A stretch of 21,093 nt of DNA from Clostridia bacterium. GTDB taxonomy: Bacteria > Bacillota_A > Clostridia > Christensenellales > Borkfalkiaceae. Below, piece by piece: positions 8,354 to 13,936 of the stretch. The first letter of the stretch is position 1. The number at the start of each line of letters is the position of its first letter. A program made the position numbers and the translations under genes. The notes under the pieces are model-generated. The model was given only the letters and a program-made list of their open reading frames with translations, made no database searches and was not told where the DNA came from. The stretch lies in the NCBI GenBank assembly GCA_017462505.1, contig JAFTQY010000023.1, positions 1-21,093 on the forward strand. The letters run 5' to 3'.

Positions 8354-8363
8354 ACTTTGTCAA
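8335..8363 (-). promoter_or_regulatory. Sigma-A promoter of the zinc-ribbon membrane gene
   Basis: On the minus strand, TTGACA (8358-8363) and TACAAT (8335-8340) are separated by exactly 17 bases. The predicted start is near 8328, giving a leader of about 40 bases before the ATG at 8287. Confidence 0.85.
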
Positions 8364-8413
8364 TTAAAAATTTGTATAATTATTAAAAAAGTTAAAAAAA
8401 TATTTGGTGCAAG

Positions 8414-8656
8414 ATGAAAGTTTACGACGCGGTAAAAAACAGAATATTTGAATTACTCTACGAAAACAAGCTGTCCATTCATAAATTAGCGATCAATTCG
8501 GGGGTCGCACCATCCACTATAAAAAATATTTTATACGGAAAAAGTCAAAACCCCGGTATCGCTACACTTAAAATGCTGTGCGACGGTATGGATATCTCTT
8601 TGATCGATTTTTTTAACACCGACGAATTTAACAATTTACCGCAAGAATTAGAATAA
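8414..8656 (+). CDS. Small XRE-family HTH transcriptional regulator
   Basis: An 80-aa single-domain protein and the only convincing plus-strand gene here. Its whole length fits an XRE/Cro-CI helix-turn-helix domain: helices around LSIHKLAINSGVAPSTIKNI (about residues 20-39, including the recognition helix), then GKSQNPGIATLKMLCDGMDI, typical of the family's helices 4 and 5. It has no ligand-binding or protease domain. A TATAAT box at 8375-8380 could be its -10, but its -35 is poor and would overlap the inverted repeat, so autoregulation is plausible. The ribosome-binding site is weak (GGTG). It is divergent from the zinc-ribbon membrane gene and probably represses it. A strong terminator follows. 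Confidence 0.88.
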   Translation: MKVYDAVKNRIFELLYENKLSIHKLAINSGVAPSTIKNILYGKSQNPGIATLKMLCDGMDISLIDFFNTDEFNNLPQELE

Positions 8657-8660
8657 ATAC

Positions 8661-8701
8661 AAAAAAAAAGTCGCTGTGGGGTAACCACAGCGACTTTTTT
8701 T
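8661..8701. terminator. Bidirectional rho-independent terminator
   Basis: AGTCGCTGTGG (8669-8679) pairs perfectly with CCACAGCGACT (8685-8695) around a 5-base loop. It has a T run on the right and an A run on the left, so it can stop both the HTH gene (plus) and the CrtO-like gene (minus), which converge here. Confidence 0.92.
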
Positions 8702-8782
8702 GCTTTACTTTTTTCAATCTTTTTTTACAAAATTAGGCAAAACCTGCCACACGTGTCGCGATGAACGACAAAAATCGACCTT

Positions 8783-9463
8783 TTACGCGCCTTGCTTTGC
8801 CGCGTCGGCAACCGCAACCTCCAAAAGAGCGCCCGCCGCGCTTTCGGGGCGCAATATCTTTTCCTGCTCCTCTTTCGCCTTGGCTCTTTGCTGTTTCTTC
8901 AAATTGCTCTTGCGCAAAATTTCTAATTTGTAGGAATTATAGCGCAAAATAAACAGCGACGGCACGTTTAAAAAGATATTCACGATCGATACGGGGATCG
9001 AGATAGCCAGCCAAAGGCTCATAGTGGGGAAAAACGGGATAAAGCCAAGCAATAAAATCGTAAATCCGATAAACAAGATACAAAAATGCCCCAGCTCGCC
9101 ATAGCATGCCTCTAAAAGAAAGCGATCGAGGTATTCCACGCTCTTGGGGTCGGCGATCTTGTTCTTTCTAAACCCCGTAAAATGCCCGATTTCAGGCACT
9201 TTGTCCTTCCATTTTCTGATTTTCAGCTTTTCGTAAAAACTCTTTTCCTTAGCGGAAACGGTGTATGCCTTGCTTTCGTGATTTGCGAACTTTTCGGGCA
9301 TCAATCGGCACACGGTCGCCACCAAAGCGTCTACCACGATCACCAAAACCGCCGCCAGCGCCGTAAATCCCAGGATATAGAAAAAGTTCGTCGAAAAGAT
9401 AAAAAACAGCGACGCGGATATGATCAATACGCATACCGTTATAATCGATAAATACAATATCAT
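8783..9463 (-). CDS. CrtO-like integral membrane protein (glycosyl-diaponeurosporenoate acyltransferase family)
   Basis: A 226-aa membrane protein with hydrophobic segments at about 2-23, 27-52, 126-147 and 150-173. Between them is a cytoplasm-like loop with FYEKLKIRKWKDKVP (76-90), then YLDRFLLEACYGELGHF (111-127) and NVPSLFILRYNSYKLEIL near 166-183. These blocks resemble the acyltransferase that ends staphyloxanthin synthesis in Staphylococcus (CrtO), where RKWK, ETKRAEL..H and NVP..I.QRYNR..L occur in the same order. No carotenoid genes are present here, so the substrate is probably different. The C-terminal 40 residues are a charged, alanine-rich tail. The start codon overlaps the stop of the upstream acyltransferase by 4 bases, so the two are translationally coupled. 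Confidence 0.75.
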   Translation of the reverse strand: MILYLSIITVCVLIISASLFFIFSTNFFYILGFTALAAVLVIVVDALVATVCRLMPEKFANHESKAYTVSAKEKSFYEKLKIRKWKDKVPEIGHFTGFRKNKIADPKSVEYLDRFLLEACYGELGHFCILFIGFTILLLGFIPFFPTMSLWLAISIPVSIVNIFLNVPSLFILRYNSYKLEILRKSNLKKQQRAKAKEEQEKILRPESAAGALLEVAVADAAKQGA

Positions 9464-10353
9464 TCTTCTTTATTCTCCTTTATTTCCACTTCTTCGTTTG
9501 TATTGTTGTCGTCAAGCTCGCCATATACGAGCGGAATCCCGTACACTTCCTCGTATTTTGCCTTGCAAAGAGCGTACGCCTCGTCCTTCATCTTTTCCGC
9601 GCCCACCTTTTCGCCAAGCGTTTTGTCGGGATAGATCGGCGGCATAATATGCAGGGTAAAACGCTGAATGGGATACCCGTCCCCGCCCAAACGCTCGTCG
9701 TCGGTCATGGTGATAAACATCGGCAATACGGGAACGTCCGCGCGGTAAGCCATTTTAAAACCACCCGCCTTAAACGGACGGGGCTTGCGGTAATTCCACC
9801 ACATGCCCTGCTCGGGATAAATCAAAATCGCCTCGCCGCTTTTAAGCAGCGTATTCGTCGCGGACATGAAATTGATCATGGTGCGGCGGTTGCTCGACAG
9901 CGGCAGGGTATTGCAATGACGGAAAAAATAGCCGTATAAACCGGGGAAATTCGTGTAATTTCCCTCACGGATAATTTTATAGAGGTATTTCTTCGGCAAA
10001 TATTTGCGGATACAATGGAACACGACGTAGTTATCGAACGCGTGGAAATGGTTGCACGTGATGATCGCGCCCTTTTTCAGCCCCTCTTCCAAATATTCCG
10101 TACCCGTCACCCCGTCTATTACCAAAATATCCTTTTTTATCAACTTTAAAAAGTAATGATCGGCACAGAAATTTGCAATTTTTCTGCTGATCTTGCTCGA
10201 CAGCTTTTTGCACAGATAATCGACCTTGTCGGGGGTGAGCTCGGGGGCTTCGGGATCGTTTTCTACGTCCTCGTCAAAACGCCCCTCCCTTTCGTATTGC
10301 TTGATCTTCGCCAGCACCTCCAAACGGTCGGGGGCGATTTTCGTTTCGTCCAT
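9460..10353 (-). CDS. PlsC-like lysophospholipid acyltransferase family protein
   Basis: A 297-aa protein of the LPLAT/1-acylglycerol-phosphate acyltransferase superfamily, which moves acyl chains onto glycerophosphate-type or other hydroxyl acceptors at the membrane. The catalytic H-x4-D motif is NHFHAFD at 101-107. Block II is REGNYTNFPG near 129-138, block III is LIYPEQGMWW near 177-186, and the substrate-entry block DVPVLPMF is near 206-213. It has a charged N-terminal extension of about 70 residues and no clear membrane helix. AAGGAG lies 6 bases before the ATG. It shares a 4-base overlap with the CrtO-like gene, itself an acyltransferase relative, which suggests a two-step lipid or glycolipid acylation. 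The acceptor is unknown. Confidence 0.85.
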   Translation of the reverse strand: MDETKIAPDRLEVLAKIKQYEREGRFDEDVENDPEAPELTPDKVDYLCKKLSSKISRKIANFCADHYFLKLIKKDILVIDGVTGTEYLEEGLKKGAIITCNHFHAFDNYVVFHCIRKYLPKKYLYKIIREGNYTNFPGLYGYFFRHCNTLPLSSNRRTMINFMSATNTLLKSGEAILIYPEQGMWWNYRKPRPFKAGGFKMAYRADVPVLPMFITMTDDERLGGDGYPIQRFTLHIMPPIYPDKTLGEKVGAEKMKDEAYALCKAKYEEVYGIPLVYGELDDNNTNEEVEIKENKEE

Positions 10354-10394
10354 ATCTTACTCCTTTGTTTTGTATCTTTCCATAACGTAACTTG

Positions 10395-10423
10395 ACCGCC
10401 CGTAGTAAATACGAGCGGTTTTT
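10395..10423. other. Stem-loop between GT8 and acyltransferase genes
   Basis: ACCGCCCGTA (10395-10404) pairs with TACGAGCGGT (10410-10419) with one mismatch, and TTTTT follows on the plus strand. No plus-strand gene ends here. On the minus strand, where the genes run, no T tract follows, so it would be at most a weak attenuator or a processing structure. Confidence 0.45.
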
Positions 10424-10488
10424 ATATGTTGTTTACAGCGAGTAAAACGGCGTTATTTTCGACACGTCCCTCGCCATTTTTTCTGTTT

Positions 10489-11562
10489 TTATACGTTTCC
10501 GAACAGCTTTCCGTACACCTTAAAATATCCGTCCGGGCGGGCGATCTCCCTCGCGGCGAGCGCCTTTAAGTTCTTTTCCACCAGCTTGTCGTTTTCCATG
10601 CCCTGCATGTCGAACGCGTCTTTCAAGCCCTTGATATGGTCGTAAAATTCCGTCCGCACGGCGTATTCCCAGAAATATTCTTGATAAGGGATATCGTCGT
10701 AATGCCAAGGCTTCCACGTCATCAAATAATGCACGATGCGCAAATCTTCGCGGGAGAGCTTATCAGGACCTACGGGAGCTTTGTTCCAAGCGCGGGGCAG
10801 GCGCAAAACTCTGTCCTGACAAATCACGTTGAGATAATCCTCGTCTTGGATAACCTCGAATTTGTATTTCGTCAAAAGATCGGCAAACTGTTCGTAGAAC
10901 CCCTCTTCGCGGAAAGCCTTCAAATTCATCAAGATCACGCCCGCGTTGAAGAAATAATCGGGGTTGAGCCCGTCCACCTGACTAACGTAGCGCTTATACA
11001 CGTCAAAGCTGTTTACCCCCTCGCAGGGCGCGCCGCCGAGCAGGTTATTGCCCAAATCATAGTTATACAGCTCGCTGATGTCCCCCAAAATAACGGTATC
11101 GCACTCGAGATACAGAGCCTTGTCATACTGCGGGAACATGCCTGCGATAAACACGCGGAAATAGGTGGTCGCGGTGTAATAATCGCGCATGTGCAGCTTG
11201 TCAAGAATGGTTTTCAAACGCTCGGTAACGTCCACGAACGAGATATGCAAGCCCTCTTTTTCGTTGTAACGCAGGATTTTTTCCTGATAATCTTCGCGAA
11301 TACCCGAGTGTAAAACGTACATTTCGTAATCGTATTCCCGCGAGGAATTTTCCCAAAGGGATTCGAGCGTGATGGAAAGGAAGGGTAAATAATTGTCGTC
11401 GGTCGCAAAGAAAATGGGAATGATCCCTTTCTTTTCTTTCTTCACGCCCGATTTGTTTTCCGCCGCTTTCGACGCGCCTCTGTCCGCCTTTGCAGGCGTG
11501 CACATATCCACGTCCGCCTCGTTCCAACCAAGTCTTTTGGGTTTGATTTGCGTTTGTTCCAT
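10489..11562 (-). CDS. Glycosyltransferase family 8 protein
   Basis: A 357-aa retaining GT-A glycosyltransferase of the GT8 (LgtC/GspA-like) type, probably adding a hexose to an envelope acceptor in the cytoplasm. Residues 1-45 are a charged extension. The catalytic domain starts with IPIFFATDDNYLPFLSITL (about 48-66). The metal-binding motif is YLECDTVILGD at 151-161, where the usual DxD reads E-C-D. Other GT8 marks are FNAGVILMNL (205-214), QDEDYLNV (239-246) and HYLMTWKPWHY (278-288). The start has GGAGG 9 bases upstream. A good promoter lies about 270 bases upstream, giving a long leader. The acyltransferase genes follow after 135 bases. The donor sugar and acceptor cannot be read from sequence. 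Confidence 0.9.
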   Translation of the reverse strand: MEQTQIKPKRLGWNEADVDMCTPAKADRGASKAAENKSGVKKEKKGIIPIFFATDDNYLPFLSITLESLWENSSREYDYEMYVLHSGIREDYQEKILRYNEKEGLHISFVDVTERLKTILDKLHMRDYYTATTYFRVFIAGMFPQYDKALYLECDTVILGDISELYNYDLGNNLLGGAPCEGVNSFDVYKRYVSQVDGLNPDYFFNAGVILMNLKAFREEGFYEQFADLLTKYKFEVIQDEDYLNVICQDRVLRLPRAWNKAPVGPDKLSREDLRIVHYLMTWKPWHYDDIPYQEYFWEYAVRTEFYDHIKGLKDAFDMQGMENDKLVEKNLKALAAREIARPDGYFKVYGKLFGNV

Positions 11563-11832
11563 GTTTCTTTACCTCCGTTTTATCGAATTTTTATGATAAT
11601 CGACAGTATTCTTTATGTCGAATACAATTCTTCTTTATTTTTAAGGCATACCCTGTTTATGTTCACGGAATACCCTGTCTGTCGGTTTGTCTTTATCCAA
11701 GGCGTTATCCGCCAACGTTACATTTTTCAACGCGCGCTATCGGTGTTGTTGTTCCGTGGTAGGCGTTGTTGACACCGCGAATATGACAAGCCGTTATTGT
11801 TTGCGAACCGCTCTCCGTCGGTTTACATTTTC
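11563..11832 (-). promoter_or_regulatory. Long 5' leader of the GT8 gene
   Basis: If the promoter at 11833-11861 is used, the mRNA has roughly 260 untranslated bases. It contains a duplicated ACAGGGTAT (11648-11656 and 11670-11678, 22 bases apart) and interleaved inverted repeats GTATTC/GAATAC and TCGACA/TGTCGA at about 11598-11627. No convincing open frame with a ribosome-binding site is present, and I recognise no known riboswitch. A structured regulatory leader is possible but unproven. Confidence 0.35.
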
Positions 11833-11861
11833 ATTTTATCTCATTTTTTTCCAAATTACAA
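11833..11861 (-). promoter_or_regulatory. Sigma-A promoter upstream of GT8
   Basis: On the minus strand, TTGTAA (11856-11861) and TAAAAT (11833-11838) are separated by 17 bases in an AT-rich setting. It is the best promoter in the gap between the lipoprotein gene and the GT8 gene. Confidence 0.65.
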
Positions 11862-11895
11862 CCTTTTTATTTGCCTTTCCGCTCTATTCGCAAAA

Positions 11896-11960
11896 ACCGC
11901 CCTCTACCCCGCAAAACCGTCACTCTACCCACAGTAGAGTGGCGGTCTACCCACAGTAGA
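11896..11960. repeat. Tandem GTAGA hairpin repeats upstream of the GT8 promoter
   Basis: Two adjacent hairpins share the loop CCACA: CACTCTAC/GTAGAGTG (11921-11941, perfect 8-bp stem) and TCTAC/GTAGA (11946-11960). Farther in, ACCGCCCTCTAC (11896-11907) can instead pair with GTAGAGTGGCGGT (11934-11946), which excludes the first hairpin. Read on the minus strand, the region is about 20-base imperfect repeats containing GGGTAGAG and CGGTTTTGCG. Confidence 0.7.
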
Positions 11961-12165
11961 ATCACCCAAACGCGCGATCTAAAAAGCAATTAGGTGCGGC
12001 ACGTATTCAAATCAATCAAGTTTTAAGGCATATATTAAAAATACCACGCCGACGGTATCCCATCAGCGCAGTATAAAAAGATTATCTAATTTTACCAAAA
12101 TCACGACACAAAGCCCGCACCACCCTTAGGCGTTTGAACAAATTTCCTTGCGCGTTTTTGCGAGC

Positions 12166-12197
12166 AAAAGGTCGCAAGATTTCTCCTGCGACCTTTT
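12166..12197 (-). terminator. Terminator after the lipoprotein gene
   Basis: AAAAGGTCGCA (12166-12176) and TGCGACCTTTT (12187-12197) form a perfect 11-bp stem with a 10-base loop, 32 bases past the stop of the lipoprotein gene. The U run is short (four) and partly in the stem, so it may be bidirectional and only moderately strong. Confidence 0.7.
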
Positions 12198-12229
12198 ATA
12201 CAAATTAACCTTTCATCCCAACTTTTTCC

Positions 12230-12661
12230 TTATCGTTGATAGACATTTTCAACCCAATATAATAGATTGCTTTTACCTTCTTCAAACTCTAACAAAATTA
12301 CATTATCTTTTTTTACAGCAACCAACGGAGAGTACATACCTTTGTCATATCCTGCCGACATACAAAACTCAATCGTATCACCTATTTCGAAATATGACGA
12401 TAAATCTTCTCCTTCGCTAGAGTAATCCCAAAAACGCTCTGCCCATCTTAACTCACCGATGGTGTTTCCGTATTGAATTGATAATAAGTCGCCATTTTTC
12501 TCTTGTACCACACCAACACACCAATAATAATTAGCGTCATTTGAATAGTATCTATACATATTTCGTCGCGCTCGATCTTGAACCCTCTTGGTAGCAGGAA
12601 GGCACGCACAAAAAAAAGTAGCACAAAACAATAATAGCAACACACAAATTATCTTTTTCAT
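12230..12661 (-). CDS. Small putative lipoprotein; candidate immunity partner of the Rhs module
   Basis: A 143-aa protein of unrecognised family. Residues 1-20 form a classic export signal (KK, then a run of L/F/C), ending in a lipobox-like FCAC. The modified cysteine would be C20, with a non-standard -3 residue. The mature part is mixed alpha/beta in character, rich in Y and W (NDANYYWCVGVVQEKNGD), with no catalytic motif I can see. The ATG at 12661 is preferred over the preceding in-frame TTG because GGGG lies 6 bases before it. It starts 14 bases after the Rhs toxin-like frame, the place where immunity genes normally sit. A surface lipoprotein could neutralise a toxin arriving from outside. 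This role is inference from position only. Composition is AT-rich. Confidence 0.72.
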   Translation of the reverse strand: MKKIICVLLLLFCATFFCACLPATKRVQDRARRNMYRYYSNDANYYWCVGVVQEKNGDLLSIQYGNTIGELRWAERFWDYSSEGEDLSSYFEIGDTIEFCMSAGYDKGMYSPLVAVKKDNVILLEFEEGKSNLLYWVENVYQR

Positions 12662-12675
12662 CAAAATCCCCTTAT

Positions 12676-13593
12676 TTATTGATATTCACCAATCAAAAAG
12701 AAATATGAAACGGGACCAAAGAACAATGCAGTCAACATATAATTCCAACCTCGACTTATCCTTTGATGTTGATTTCTTGAAACGCCCCCAAATATGTCAG
12801 CGGTAATTTCCCATGGTCTATCATAATATGGTCTACTACTCCATTCTTTCCACGAAGGCAACATAACATATGCAAGATATTTTGCTGGTCCTAAAAAGCC
12901 CTGTTGAACTCCATGTCCCCATTCGTGCCTAATCGTATCTTCATCAGGATTTCCTGCTAGCCATATTCCCATAAAGCTCCCAGGGCGACCATTGCTTTGA
13001 TTGGTCCAAAGTGTTGGCATTCCTTTATAAAACGAAACCTTGCTTGAATTCAAAACTAATGTTTCATTATTATTAAATGGATTCCACCCAATCACATCCA
13101 TATCAGCTTTTATCGCAGGGTCAAAAACAGACCCAACCATAAAGCCACCATACATCCCTATTGAAAATCCCGCCTGCATAATAAAACCACCTCCCGGCAC
13201 AACCAATGCAATTGGAATTGAAGCAATTGTAATAGCGGCACCAACCACAGCTAATGCTACACCGCCAATAAAACGTCCTATTTTTCCCCAATTCCAACTA
13301 GCGGGATTCCACCATTTGTTCCCATTAGGGTCGACATACATTACAGGGTTGTTGTTGCAATACGCGTACAGGTTAAGGCCGTTAATGGTTTCCGGGTCAA
13401 GATATTCGATACCGTCAATCGTCATAAATCTGCCAAGCGTAGGATCATAGTACCTCGTCTTCAGATAATACAAGCCCGTTTCCGTGTCATAATAATATCC
13501 ACGGTATCTAAACGGATTTAACGCGCCCAAGGTTTCACATTGATATCCGCTACAGGCATTTCTTCCCCATGCGTCGTAACTGTATTCTACCAC
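12676..13593 (-). CDS. 5'-truncated Rhs C-terminal module with HExxH (zincin-like) toxin domain
   Basis: This 305-aa frame is the end of an Rhs/YD-repeat protein, not a whole one (full proteins exceed 1000 aa). Residues 1-91 are the Rhs-associated core end: VEYSYDAWG, RYRGYYYDTETGLYYLKTRYY, DPTLGRFMTIDG and NLYAYCNNNPVMYVDPNG. Residues 106-155 are hydrophobic and glycine-rich. The tip has HEWGH at 223-227 and PWEITAD at 261-267, consistent with a zincin metallopeptidase (two histidines plus a downstream glutamate). An in-frame TGA lies five codons before the GTG (13609-13611), where the core motif is already in progress (RGNVVVEYSYDAWG). The GTG has no ribosome-binding site, so it is likely an orphan C-terminal cassette or a decayed remnant. 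Composition is AT-rich, unlike the flanking core genes. Confidence 0.85.
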   Translation of the reverse strand: MVEYSYDAWGRNACSGYQCETLGALNPFRYRGYYYDTETGLYYLKTRYYDPTLGRFMTIDGIEYLDPETINGLNLYAYCNNNPVMYVDPNGNKWWNPASWNWGKIGRFIGGVALAVVGAAITIASIPIALVVPGGGFIMQAGFSIGMYGGFMVGSVFDPAIKADMDVIGWNPFNNNETLVLNSSKVSFYKGMPTLWTNQSNGRPGSFMGIWLAGNPDEDTIRHEWGHGVQQGFLGPAKYLAYVMLPSWKEWSSRPYYDRPWEITADIFGGVSRNQHQRISRGWNYMLTALFFGPVSYFFLIGEYQ

Positions 13594-13612
13594 AACATTA
13601 CCGCGTTGTCAA
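13584..13612 (-). promoter_or_regulatory. Consensus-like promoter at the Rhs truncation point
   Basis: On the minus strand, TTGACA (13607-13612) and TAGAAT (13584-13589) are separated by exactly 17 bases. The predicted start, near 13577, lies inside the Rhs frame. Transcription from it would miss the GTG but could express the downstream lipoprotein. It may also be chance, since the TAGAAT encodes conserved Rhs residues. Confidence 0.5.
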
Positions 13613-13698
13613 GTCCCAAAAAAAACGACACTAAAACCAGCTTGCTTATATAAAAAAGTTACCCTTGATTTGTTAAAATCCTTAATCGCTGTTTCCTC

Positions 13699-13730
13699 TC
13701 ATTTGAACATTTGAACAATTGTTCAAATGA
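13699..13730. repeat. Nested palindrome
   Basis: ATTTGAACAATTGTTCAAAT at 13709-13728 is a perfect 20-base palindrome. An outer pair, TCATTTGAAC (13699-13708) and GTTCAAATGA (13721-13730), is also perfectly complementary, because ATTTGAAC is duplicated on the left. The right arm runs into the 17-bp direct repeat at 13725. Confidence 0.8.
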
Positions 13731-13927
13731 ATATCTTCAATTCCATAATATCTGTTTTCTCTGATTCCATAATATGCGATTTCTTTGATTCCATAATATG
13801 CGATTTCTTTGATTACATAATATGCGATTTCTCTGATTCCAAATATATGTTTCTCTGATTACATAATATAGGTTTTTTCTAATTATATAATATATAATTT
13901 CTCTGTGGTTAAATGAATATCTTCAAT
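13725..13927. repeat. Seven-unit 24-bp tandem array flanked by 17-bp direct repeats
   Basis: Between 13740 and 13905 there are seven tandem units, six of 24 bases and one of 22. The best-conserved units begin ATTCCATAATATGCGATTTC. Units 2 and 3 are identical; divergence is greatest at the right end. AAATGAATATCTTCAAT occurs exactly at 13725-13741 and 13911-13927, one copy on each side. There are no unique spacers, so it is a minisatellite rather than a CRISPR. The 8-codon period leaves a 43-codon plus-strand frame open (13727-13858) with a DSIICDFF-like repeat, but no ribosome-binding site. Confidence 0.88.
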
Positions 13928-13936
13928 GCCATCAAA

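Larger units (their letters stand above)
11563..12229. other. Gene-free AT-rich stretch
   Basis: I see no credible gene in these 667 bases: the open frames in it lack ribosome-binding sites and family resemblance. From high to low coordinates it holds the terminator hairpin of the lipoprotein gene, about 200 bases with nothing recognised, the GTAGA hairpin repeats, the GT8 promoter and the long GT8 leader. Confidence 0.6.
13594..13936. other. AT-rich intergenic stretch with palindrome and repeat array
   Basis: These 343 bases separate dtd from the Rhs remnant. From low to high coordinates they hold the promoter-like site at the Rhs junction, about 85 bases without recognised features, a nested palindrome, a 24-bp tandem array, and 17-bp direct repeats flanking the array. 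No ordinary gene is supported. Confidence 0.6.

Noticed and set aside
8357..8380. Plus-strand promoter TTGTCA/TATAAT for the HTH gene
   Set aside because: The spacer is only 12 bases, too short for sigma-A use. The TATAAT could still serve with a different, weak -35.
10636..11313. Plus-strand open frame of 225 codons opposite the GT8 gene
   Set aside because: The GT8 motifs are clear on the other strand, and the plus-strand frame has no ribosome-binding site or family features.
11548..11959. Two small plus-strand frames (74 and 90 codons) in the gap upstream of GT8
   Set aside because: No ribosome-binding site, low-complexity peptides, and they run through the leader and promoter of the minus-strand gene.
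13740..13905. Possible CRISPR array
   Set aside because: The units are head-to-tail with no unique spacers and variable sequence; no cas genes are present. It is a minisatellite.
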